Assembly (NCBI GenBank): GCA_028564675.1
Contig: JAOVVO010000195.1
Location: 1-64,000 of the forward strand
Length of the DNA: 64,000 nucleotides
Source: Onchocerca lupi
Taxonomy: Eukaryota > Nematoda > Chromadorea > Rhabditida > Onchocercidae
Direction of reading: 5' to 3'
In this document: positions 25,701-37,300 of the stretch, one piece after another
Numbering within the stretch: the first letter of the stretch is position 1
Layout of the letters: every line of letters starts with the position of its first letter
Notes under the pieces: generated by a model
The model's input: the letters and a program-made list of their open reading frames with translations, nothing else
Told to the model about the DNA's origin: nothing
Database searches by the model: none
Translations under genes and position numbers: made by a program

Positions 25701-28700
25701 AACATCGTCTACAATACCGGTTGTCGAGACGAGGTTTTTCTTTTAAGTTTGAAACAATAGGGTGGGAATGAAAGAGAAGATTATGGTATGGATCCAGAAC
25801 AGATAAGAGATGAATCAGGAAATGTGGAAACTGTTTGTAGCCATTGTAAATTTTAGTCATTATTTTATTACAAAGAAACGGGTATTTTCATTATTCCTTT
25901 GACTGTATCTATAGGGATGGAAATGAATTCTCCACTGGAGATTTTTGTACAAAAAAAAATCATTCAAAAACTATGTAAGAATTTAGAAAATTATAGGACA
26001 AGAGGTTGAAGAAGCTTCACTATGCAGCGGTCGAGATTTATACAGTTGAGAAAAAATTTGTTGAACAGTTGGAACTTCTTGCTGTGGTAAGTATTTAATT
26101 TGTTAATGAAGAGAAATTCTAATGAGCGTCTTTTTTTCTCGTTTGAATTTATGGATCTTATTTTTCAGAAATATCCTGAATTTTTGACGGAATATGGGAA
26201 AGAGTTAGGAATTGATTTACTGAAACCGCTGCCAAATGGACATCCTCATTTGATCAGTCAGATAGCTCAGCAATTGCTGATGGTGAAAGAAGCACATAAG
26301 TTTTTACTGGAAAAAATTTCATCAAAAATCGAGAATTGGTATTTTTCAAAATAACAATTGTGATATTTCTTCATCATAGGAATATACATTTAGCGATGAT
26401 GTAAGGAAAATCATTAAATTAAATAAAAAGCTTCAAATAAAATTATGCTCATTCTGGATATTGCTTTAAAAAATCCTAGAAAATAAAGTCTTTAGAGCTT
26501 CATTTATTTGATGATGGAAATTCGCACATAATTTCAGGGATTCAAGAAATCCAAATATGGCAGAATGCTTAAAAAATGGTGCTGGTTTATTGAAATGTTG
26601 TCTTCCCTACCTCAAAGAAAAGAAGAAGCATGTTGATGATTTCATAAGGTTGCTTCAAGATAACGAAGAATTAGCTCATGCAACAGTGAAGGTGGAAAAA
26701 TTGAAATATTTTGAAATGAACTAATTTTATTTGATACGTTTTGCTCAATTTACTATTTTCAGTTCGAGGAACAACTAATGGGTAAAATATCTATTATTCA
26801 GCAACTTGATATCGTTCATCAAAATGTTGTGCGTTATACGATTTTACTGGAGGCGTACAAAAAGCACTTAGTGCCTGAATCTGATGAGTTCGAAGTATGT
26901 AAAGGTTGGTTTTAGTACGAAATCTGTTTTGCATCGCATCCAAAAAACTAATTATCTTTTTTGAGATAACAGTTAGTATTCGTACCATCATTTTTAATAA
27001 AGTTTCATGACGAAAAAGTTTTGGGTAGCGAGTTATTTTTTTTTTTTTTTTTTTTTTATTCAGAAGCACTGGTGCAGTTATCGAAAGTATCAGAATTAGT
27101 TGATCGACAAATTAGTCGAGCTGAATTGGAAAAACGTTTAATTGATTTGTATCGACGGCTTGAGGTATTTTTTGTTGCTGAAAAAAATTTGCCGTTCATT
27201 TTTAAATTAACTGAAATATTCGAGAATTTGGCATGAAAATTGAAATTTGCAGGGAAAATTTAATGTTTTCGAAGCAAATCGTCATCTTTTATTTGAAGGT
27301 GAATTGATGAAGCAGTCGCGGAAAGATTTACAACCTCGTTACTTGATATTAGTATGTTCTCTGAGAGAAACGTTATTTTCACCATATTCTTTTTTTTTTT
27401 CTTTCAATCTAGTGGATTGCATAAATTCTAGTAGACTTTTGCACATTAGTGTTGTTAGAAAAGGCATGTTGTTTTCTGAAGAATAAGCAAAATGCTCTCT
27501 TCATGTTGGAAGCCGGCAGAAAAATAGCTGTATAGTTGTTGAGACCCTTCATCTTTCGCTGTAAATCAGATTTTCTAGTTATATTCTCAGTAATAAAATT
27601 CATAATTTATGGGAGGTATTTGTTCATTGTTAACTTGAAATAGTCACTACGAAATTTCGATGTAGTTCACAGTTGCCCAAATCGTTCTGATATCAAAGTA
27701 TCGTGATAGCTAGCAGATATGAAGGAGACATAATGGTAATCTAAAATGTTACCTCTGTTTCTATAAAAATGAAAAAGTTTTACCCAACTTTAATATGTTG
27801 CAGTTCTCGGATGTGTTGTTAATTTGTAAATATTCAAGAACCCCTTCACTTGGAACAGATGCCAATTTTCATTCCGAATTTTATAAATTTCTTGTTTCTC
27901 GGATTCGTGTGAAAGCAGAAGAACATGGCGAATACGAAACTCACTTTCAACTATACACTACACAGAAAAGTGCTGTTTTTATTGCAAAGTATGTTTGTTT
28001 CTGCTGAAGACTTGAGAGACTCATCATTTTGTTTACTGCTAAAGTAACTAGGTAAAGTACTTTCATAGAATTCAATTGCCGACCACAGAGAGTGAAAAGT
28101 CGGATTAGCTACACAGTGTAGAAACATGGCATGAAATATAAAGGAGAAGATTCTGTTATGTGTTAGTTGGCAAAAACCAGATGATTGGAATTACTTACAA
28201 CTTATATTGTGGCCAGTTGCACTTCGATAGAAAGATGACCTCACTGTGTAACTGAATGGTACTGACAGCCTAATTACTGCAAGCTTTTGCTGTTTAATTT
28301 GTGAAAAATTTCATCTCAACAAATGAAAAAATAATTGTTTGGGCTTTTAGAACGAAACGAGAAAGAGACGATTGGGTAAAACGAATCAATGAAGCCAAGA
28401 TGGAGGCAAAAGAGCTGCGTCGCATTAAAATTGCTAGAAACAAGGTCTTTCATGAATAATTCATGTAAAGATAACTGCAGTTTTCCTGACTTCATCATTT
28501 TCAGGTTTTCAATGTTCGGGTAATGCACAAGAATGAACCAACGCGTGAAAGCACATCAGATGCGAAGATGTCGAATGATGGATCGGATCATAGTGTTTCT
28601 CTGAATAATATGCCGATCACTGGGAAACACAAGTATACACCATTATGGATACCTGATCCAAAAGCAACATCGTGTATGATGACTGGTTGTTCTACCAAAT

Positions 28701-30158
28701 TCAATGTTCTGAATCGTCGTCATCACTGCCGTGAATGTGGATACGTAAGTTTGTTTGGAAAAGTAGTTTTCAATTTCGATAACTCCAATAGATTCAAGAG
28801 AATTCCGCTTAGAATGCATTGGTAAAAGTCATAAAGCGAAAAAAAAAATACTAACTTATTTAGAATGTATACATTAATATGCCTTTGCATAGCAATATAA
28901 GAAAAGATTTAAGACATATTAAGTAATATTGTCGATCGAAATAAAAAAATGGAAATTTTTGGGATTCAACTCGATTTTTGATTCGAACAAGTAAAAATTT
29001 CATTTCGAATATCAAATTGGCCTGCAGATTATTTCCTCACAAAAAAAGTCTTGAATTGTCATGAAAATTTTCGGATTTAGCTGAATCGATTTCCTTTTTA
29101 AAGTTGGAGCTAAATAATCCAATTATAGTTAATATGTCGTTCCTGCGTTGGCTATGCTCCTGTCAAAACTAACAGTTATTATATGCGCTCCAAAGTTTGT
29201 CCAGAATGCTATGTTAAAATCATCAAAAAATGTTTGTTCATGATCATAGTTTTTTTTTTATACTTTTAGAATTTATCCCTTCAGTTTCAGCTGAATAATT
29301 TCAAAATTCTTTATTTTATGTTTTGCTCAAGAAAATTTATGTTGTCTTATTTCAGGGAAAGGGGAATTAGGAAGTACGATTTTTACAGCTCCGGAAAATG
29401 AATCTTTGACTAAAACTAGTGTTCCCAGTCGAAATGCTGAAGGGGTAGTATCTGGCACTGTGTTTCTCAGGTGACTTTTTCTGTTTCAATTCATTTTTAT
29501 TATAATACAATTTGGGCATTTTATGTGATGCTAATGAATCCTCATCTTTTTTTAGAAATCAAAAAGGTGGTGAAAATGAAAAGTGGGGTCGGCTTACATC
29601 GCATGCAGATGGTGTCTTAGTACTTTGCTTTTATAATGCAGAATTTGTGAGTTTATGCAAATATTTTGCAAATTTTAAAATCCCTCGTTCCTTTTCTTAT
29701 AAGAAGCTATCTTGACTGTATTTTCCTGTGAATTCTGCGAAAAATTACGAACGCTGATAACAAACAAGTAAGGAGTGTAACAAAGTAAATAAAATAAAAA
29801 TATATGAACTAAAAGTTTTGCCATTTGAGGATGTGCATCCTGTGGCTCGTTACGTTCTTCTAGGATTTACATTTTGTGTGCAAGAATTAGATGATGGTGG
29901 TCGTTTATTTGAGCTACGGCATGCTAATCAAGTAAATGACAGGAATAGTATTTCACTTCATTTTCGAGTTGCACATTCGGGAAGTGCTGAAAGGTTATTT
30001 ACTTGGCACTTGGTTAATTATTAATTAAATTATAGTATACATATAGATCTGATTGAATTAGTATCTCAAAGATATTTTGATCTTATCTTTTATTCTGTTT
30101 CAGATGGTATAAGACTCTAAAAAGCGGGTTGGGAAATAGTAGCACTATATTTTCATAA
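22753..30158 (+). CDS. exc-5: FGD/EXC-5-type RhoGEF (DH-PH-FYVE-PH)
   Basis: A guanine exchange factor of about 970 residues. The FGD family typically acts on Cdc42, and C. elegans exc-5 maintains excretory canal tubes. Exons: 22753-22876, 23190-23293, 23667-23755, 24064-24246, 24354-24536, 25053-25148, 25358-25436, 25554-25733, 25761-25832, 25997-26086, 26169-26338, 26538-26691, 26763-26904, 27064-27164, 27253-27351, 27804-27988, 28351-28444, 28505-28744, 29129-29231, 29356-29470, 29556-29646, 29830-29993, 30104-30158. Residues 1-370 are Ser/Thr/Pro-rich and probably disordered. The DH domain spans about 371-589. PH1 spans about 605-705 (FEGELMKQSRKDLQPRYLIL). The FYVE finger spans about 760-832, with WIPD, NRRHHCRECG and VCPECY. 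PH2 spans about 868-966, ending RWYKTLKSG. Exons 8 and 9 are only 27 nt apart, so that junction is uncertain. The exon at 29830 uses a TTTGAG acceptor. Confidence 0.92.
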
Positions 30159-31515
30159 GTGCTAAAGCTGGAACTTCATATTTTTTGTTTTGCCAATGAC
30201 GTCGACGTGTTCCTTCGTTATCAATTCTTGATCACTACTAATTTTTAATGTTAATATTGTAATGGTTGTATATCTTTACTGCATAGAATTCGCGCATCTT
30301 ATTTATGTTCAATATGTAGTTCCGTAATTTGTAATATACATTGTACTTATTGGTTCTGTTTCAATTCCAGGAATTGTATAACGTTTTAATAATCCGTTTA
30401 ATCCAGTAAAGAACACTTACAGTATTGCATGTTTTATGAATTTCATGAATAATGCAACAGAGCACGAGTAACATTTATATTTACTCATCCTTGGATGTTC
30501 GAGTCAACTTTGGTTTCCAGAATTTCTGGAGGATGATTTTGATATAAAAGATGCTCCCAAATTGATTTCTTTAGTTCCAAGCGATGACATTTGAAAGATT
30601 GAAACTTTCCAAAGGAAAATACAGGACCTAACTAAACAGCTGGGCGTGTAAAGGACAAACTTGGTATATCCTTTGCATATATAATCATAAAATTTTAAAA
30701 TATCTTGTCCTCTCTTTGAATTCGGAAAAAAACTTCCCAAAGGAAAATCAAGAAATAAATAGGAAAAGAAGAAAGGGAGATCATATTTCACTTATTTCAT
30801 GATTTTTTACATGTGCATTCTGTATGTTCATAAAATTGTTCCGTTATATGTGCATGCGCCTTACTGTAAACATTCCATATTACTACCGTAGCAAGGTAGA
30901 CATTATTAACACATTATATAGATTCCTATATAAGTAAATGAACGCTAAAAAAATGGAATGAAGTGAAGCGGGAATGAACTTGAAAATAAAGCTTTGACTG
31001 GGATAGCTCCAAATTATTCTAATAAGGCAGACGAGATCTGGTCTTATAACCTACATTTCTGACATTATCTTTGTTTTAGACAAATCATGATACAAATTAT
31101 AGGCCAATAAGAAGACCCCACAAACAACGAATTTATTAGCAGTGAGGTCATGAATATGACATTCAAACAAGGCAGAAAAAAATGAGACATCCATAGAATA
31201 ATCATCATTAAAATAATCAAATAAAATTCTTAGATGGTTCAAACATTTAAGAACCTTAATAAACTTTCACACATTAGCACTGCATGATGAAATAACTGGG
31301 GAAAGAAAAATAAATAAACAAGGTCATAAACAATTGTTAAACACATATACGGTGTCTTGAATCATTTTAAATCGGAGAATTGATGAAATCATAGTTCCAT
31401 GAAATCTTTCTGAGTATTAAAAAGAAAATTCCCTCGATGTATCGAATCGAATACGAGATTCCGGAACAATAATTATGATGAAATGGTAAAAAGGAATGAG
31501 AGAGGGCTATATAAC
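30159..31515. other. Convergent 3' UTR region
   Basis: AT-rich DNA between the stop codons of the FGD gene (+) and methionine aminopeptidase 1 (-). Open frames on the minus strand at 30504-30791 and 31051-31242 lack splice context and family motifs. I see no gene. Confidence 0.6.
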
Positions 31516-32223
31516 CTAATTTGGAGAATAACTTTTTTCCAACTGGTCCATGAACCAAGGTCGACCCGTACTTCGAGCTGTCAACACATCGCATCCGGAT
31601 TCAGTTACCAATAATGTCTGTTCGAACTGCGCTGATGGCTTCCCATCACTCTAAACTGATCAAATGTTTATTAACAAAAATGAGGATCTAAAGTGTCCTG
31701 AAATTTCAAGAATTCATTCCGTTTATCTCAAAATCTGGAAAAACTGCAAAAATGTAACGCACGGTGACAGCAGTCCAATTGTCCGGCCAACGTTCATTGT
31801 TGTGACCACCAGCGTTAATCATTGGTTCGATTGTAAACGTATTGCCAGCTTTCATGACTCCTGTCGCTTTATTTTCTAAAAAAGGTAACCAGAAACTACT
31901 TGAAACAAGAGCAAATGACGTTCAGGTAAGATCTGAAAATCATTCGTCATTGTTAACTTTATTCTTTTAAGATTCGAAAAAAGATTCGTTTCTTTAATGA
32001 ATTTTTTAATTCCTTTTCATTTCTTTAACAAATGGAAATCACAGAACAAAAAATAAATTCCAAACATAAAGATAAATGAGTAAAATTGAAGCATACTTGC
32101 GTAATGTGGAACATTCGGAACAGTGTGGAAAAGCCTGAAACAGTGACAGATCGGAAAAATGTTTTTTGAAGAAAAAGAGACTTTGGAACTTCTTCCAGTT
32201 GAGTAATGTGTCAGAGGAATCTC

Positions 32224-32257
<34 letters not shown>

Positions 32258-34377
32258 GAAAAAAACCTGTGAATCCCATGCCCACAATACGTCTTAACGA
32301 CCGAGAAGCCATGCGAATTTGCATGTTTCTGGATAACATTGCCGATTTCACGGAAGCGCACACCCGGACGGACTAAATAAGCAAGTCTTTAATTTCTTAC
32401 GTATAAAATCAAAGGTTGGAATTTTGCTGAAAACAAAAAAAAAGAGGAATTGACATTTAAATTTTATTACAGGTTCTAAATATGCAAAAGACTACTGTTA
32501 AATAACTATAATCACCGATGTCGATAGCATGTTGCAAGCATTCATATGTAACTTTCACCAGCTTCCTCGTTTCTTCCTTAACCTTGTCACCGATCAGAAA
32601 TGTTTCATTTAGATCTCCATGAAAGCCACGATGATATACTGTTACATCGACTGCAAATCACTACGTTCATTTAGCATTTAATATCACTCACTCCGTGCTG
32701 CAAACACGAAAAAGTATTAAAATAGCCTGGAGATTAATTAAATGAAAAACGAAGGGGCAATTACATTAAAAAATACCGTTGCAAATATCGCCATTCTCAA
32801 GTTTTCGCATATCTGGGATTCCATGGCAAACTACTTCATTGACTGATGTGCAAACACTTTTCGGAAATTGGTGATATCTGAATAATTTGGAATCGCACAA
32901 TTCCAGATAGCTTAATTCTGACTTGATAAGAAAGAACAGAAGATATCTGATAGAACTAAGTAGGTTATAATTCAGCGAAAAAATAAATCTTACCCAAGAG
33001 GGGAAGGATAACAGTCTCTTTCGATACAAGCTTCATGTACCACAGCATCGATATGATCTGTAGTAATACCAGGTTCACAAACTCGAGCCGCTTCATCCAG
33101 TACTTCTCTAGCTAATTTACAAACTGTTCTCATGCTCTCTATTTCATCATCATCGAGCACCTGAAATGTTTACTCTTATAAGAAAAACTTATTTCTAAAA
33201 AAAAAAAAAAAAAAGAAACTTATCCCTGGCATTATCTCTTCAATATTCTATCTCTTTTCTCCTTTCTTTCTCAGTTAACTTAATCTTTAATAAAATATTA
33301 CGATTTTTGAGCTTCGAACTTTTACTGTTTGTCAAAACTTTAAAACATTTCTAGAATTCCTCCTTATTTCGAATCCACATGTAACCCAATAAGGAGATTA
33401 CAAAACAAGACTGAAAAAACAAAACAATTTTACTCTTTAGAATTCTTGAACCAACCTTAATCTCATTAATATTTCTTGCAACTTGTTCGCTCTCCGAGAT
33501 GCCATCTGCACGAAGTGCATAATCAGGTTTCATAATGGTATCCGGAACCTCGCGTTTTTGCCCCATTGGTGCTGGACGCAGCAATCCGGAAAAGTGATAA
33601 TAAGGCCATGGATTATACTGTTCTGGAGATCCCGCACATGCCAAATGGATCAATTTATGAAATGGCCAACTATTTTTGAAACATTCCTGAAAGAAATTTC
33701 ATAAATATTGCAATAAAAATTCTATAAATATTTTTCCTGGGTTTAGTTTTAAATGATTAATCTCGGAAGATTTGATTAGTAGAAAAATGTACAAAATAGG
33801 TGAGTATAAGGCTCAAACTGGATGGCAAGATTATTAGCAAACCGGATATAGTTAATCAATGCAATGCATGTCCATAATTGTAACATTACCATATCCATTG
33901 TTGTAGAGGATTTTCAAAAGTAACTCAAATTGCAGCCGTTTAAAAATCATTCTTACATAAAACTTTTGGTTACTCGAACGATCACAAACAAGATGTTTAG
34001 CATCTTTTAGGTGGCTTTATCCCAAACCTACTTATCACACTCTCCTTATTCTGTCCAACATGTGGTCCAATTTTAATCCTCCTGGTAGCAATGCAAAACC
34101 CCCTTACCGGTATGATTGAAGTGGATGTACGATAAGCCATTTCAGGAACCCACCTACTTGATCGTCTTTCAATGTTGCCTTCCATTCGAAACAAAATACT
34201 TTCAGAAAATAACAAATTTTAACAGATTCCGATTGACCAGTGAATGGTACTAACCTTAGAACAGAAGTAGGAATCTCTTAGTTTGAGTTCGATGCACGTA
34301 GGGCAGCGTAATTTCGCCGCATTTGCGCATTCCGGAGAGCTACACAGATTGCCATCCACCGGCCGATCGCCGCCCAT
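31516..34377 (-). CDS. METAP1: Methionine aminopeptidase 1
   Basis: A cytosolic metalloprotease of 382 residues (human 386) that removes initiator Met co-translationally at the ribosome. Exons: 34377-34255, 33686-33456, 33160-32994, 32877-32777, 32650-32516, 32372-32267, 32134-32097, 31875-31763, 31650-31516; all phases close. The N-terminal zinc finger is complete: C12, C17, C25, C28, C39, C43, H51, H55. The catalytic pita-bread domain carries the five metal ligands D209 and D220 (VDVTVYHRGFHGD), H284 (YCGHGIH), E317 (FTIEPMI) and E348 (AQFEQT). The substrate-pocket segment CTSVNEVVCHGIPD is also present. Exon 7 is only 38 nt. A possible spliced-leader acceptor (CGTTCAG) lies 15 nt upstream of the ATG, which implies a very short 5' UTR. 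The C-terminal tail after the last ligand diverges from vertebrates. Confidence 0.97.
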
Positions 34378-34392
34378 TATACATGCCCACTA

Positions 34393-34395
34393 CTG
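34393..34395 (-). promoter_or_regulatory. Candidate spliced-leader acceptor of METAP1
   Basis: On the minus strand CGTTCAG is followed after 15 nt by the METAP1 ATG. The spacing and the short implied leader are typical of trans-spliced nematode genes. It is preceded by a small GC-rich hairpin (arms GTCGCA and TGCGAC, 34401-34417). Confidence 0.4.
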
Positions 34396-37300
34396 AACGT
34401 GTCGCAGAGTGTGCGACGATGAATTTCTCGAGAAAGTCCGGCCAATTATTTGCTCTTTCATGCCTTTAATGAAATTTATTACGTATCACGTATGACTTAT
34501 ATGTGTTCCGTGATAATTACGTATGAAACTGGGATTCATTCAGGCTGTTGATAAAGTACTGTCTAGTGATCATCATATCATCGTCTGATGGAAATAATCC
34601 ATCCAACAAGCCTAATGCCAAGAAGAAACAAATATGCAGGGTGCAGCGTTGAGAAGCTGAAGTTGAAAACAAGAACGCAAGCAAAAAAACCCAGCACGGT
34701 ATCTTTTAAGGACCTGAAGCCCGACCTATAAATGGACTAAGCGAAACAATTTATTGGGGATAATCCTGGCGATTAAGATAGTAAATTAAGAATCCCGAGG
34801 AAGAGTATCATCTACTAACGGTGAAAAGAAAATTTGAAACAAGGAATTTAAAATAGATGGACTTGGAATTACGTTATGCCAACAACGAATATGAGAAGAA
34901 TGTCAAGATTTGAAATCTTCAGAATTTTCTGATTTTCGAATTCCTCAACCTTAGCAAACTAATTTTTTTGTCGTAGTAATTATTAGTGCACCTTAAGTAT
35001 TTGAGGAATTGCAGGACAAAGCAAGATACGATACTAAGCTAGTAATATCGAGGAATGTTAGCATCATTTGAGGAAAACCTTGCGCATCGTATAAATTCTG
35101 AGAAGCCTTGCCCGAAAAACCTGAATAAATCATTTAGGGGAAGACTTTACACCACGATCTATTCCGTAGTATTCACAAAAGAAAATGGAGAAAGCTGTCC
35201 CAATCAATCCGACCATCCTGAAAAGTTGAAGATTTGAATCTTACCATTTCCTACATCTATCTATATACTTTTTTTTTTTCGAAAACTTGCATTTTCTCAG
35301 TTTCTTGGTAATTTTTTCAAAGATGTCGTCCTCAATGAGTTTGGGTTCTCTTGACTGATTCTTGACTCTCGAGATTTGCTCTAAAAACCCATTGCTTTCT
35401 TTTTTTTTTATTTTTAATGCTTTTTATTTTGCATGTTCTCATACAATTTGGACCATACTACACACTTCAACATCCATCGATTGGAATCATTGTCATTACT
35501 GAGCAAGATTTAATTTTTAAAATCCAGGAATTATTTCACCGGATCAATCCCTACAATTTACTCGTTGTTGACATTTCTACAATACAACAACAAAAAAAAA
35601 AGGAAGAAATAAATGTTTGAAATTATACTCATTATTGTTTTTGTATCTGACACATTTTCAATCCCTTTTTCTTTATGAAAATTTATACTTTTATATGTTA
35701 TTTTTCTTGATTATTAAAATTATCATTTTTTTTACTATTAAAAGAAATTTTTTTCCTTTCAAAATCTGGAAAAAATATAGTAGCGGAATGAAATGCTTGA
35801 AGTTTTTTCATGTAATTATTTCAAAAAGTTGATTTTTTTCTTTTTGCACGAAAATTCGAACAACACCAAAGTTTTGCCAATGTAAAAAAAAGAACAAAAA
35901 GTTTAAAGCTTCATTTCATATCCAATATTTTTGAAACTTCCTTCCGTACTCGGTAATTTTCGAAAATAAACAAGTGTCATCATTAATTCATCGTGATCGT
36001 CATCATCATCATTGACAAGTGGTTTTTATACTTGTGTACTGAGATGAAATTGCATCACATATTTAAGTGCTCATAGCTGGTTTTTAATGTGATCCAAATT
36101 CAATCATGTAAACTTGTTGTTCACTTCCGATGAAACTGGGAGATCCTGAAGTATTTAAATGTTAGATGCATTATTTTCAGTATGATAGATTGCGCATCGT
36201 ATAAATGTATGAAAGGAATTCTTCTTATCTTTGTTTATTTCTTAATTCAAAACTTATCAGAAATGATTGAAAATTGAAAATTATAATTTCACATAAAACA
36301 ACTGTACATAAACAGACACAAATAGATACATAAACAAGAAGAGTTGATTAAGCGGAAATATAGAAATAATTCTTGTTATGCTACTAATAAGCGGAATTAT
36401 AGAGATAATTCTGGGGAGAGGGGAAGGGAAGGGAAAACATTTGCGCCGCCGATTTAGCAAAAGTAAGCTTTTTGTTATTTGTGACAAGAACTGGTTTTTA
36501 TGACATTGTGCGAGCAGAAATATTTTTCACTTCCATGAGGACCGAAAACCAATAAGTAGTCTCGACATGAGAAACGTAGGGGACGAAAAAAGATCAATCA
36601 CCTTCCTCTTTCATGTCCCCTCTCTCCCGCTTTCTCCTCCAATCTTATTCTTCCATTTCTCGCATGAGATTTCGAAGTGCTTTTTTTTTTTCTTTCTCTC
36701 CATGATTTTCATTCGAATGTATGATGATACTGTAATTCAAGTGAACATCATTATCATTATTGTCATTTTGTTACCATCATCGTCCAAAACCCCTATCATC
36801 ATCATTATCATTCCACTGTCAATATCAGATGAAAACAATTTATGACTACGAATTCTGTTGATTACTTCATTCTTGCTTGCATGAATAATCCTCAGTTCAT
36901 TTTATACATCATTCTCTCTTTTTTTGCGAAAAAAAAACTACCTGAAATAGACAGTGTGATACTATTTAAGGTTACTAATACTGCATTTCAACCTTCATTT
37001 TTTTTTTCTTCTTTTTTTAATTTCACGAATTTTCGATTTCATCACAGCACTTTTTTTCAAAGTGACAATTTTACAAGTAATAATTCTATAGTTTCGACTT
37101 ATTTCATACACTTATCAACAAAATTTATGATTTTCAAAGCATGATATAATTGGTTCATTTGTAATGGAAAGTATTGCTATTTTCTGACTTGTTTATACAT
37201 TTCGTAATTTTCATACATTTTTCTTGAAATTCCTTTTATAATTCTAGCGTATTCTAGAGAAGTGAAAAAATTAAACGTATCAAATTTAAATCACTCTAAA

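Noticed and set aside
36567..37144. Two + strand frames rich in Phe, Ile and Ser
   Set aside because: They arise from T-rich and ATC-rich low-complexity DNA with no recognisable protein features.
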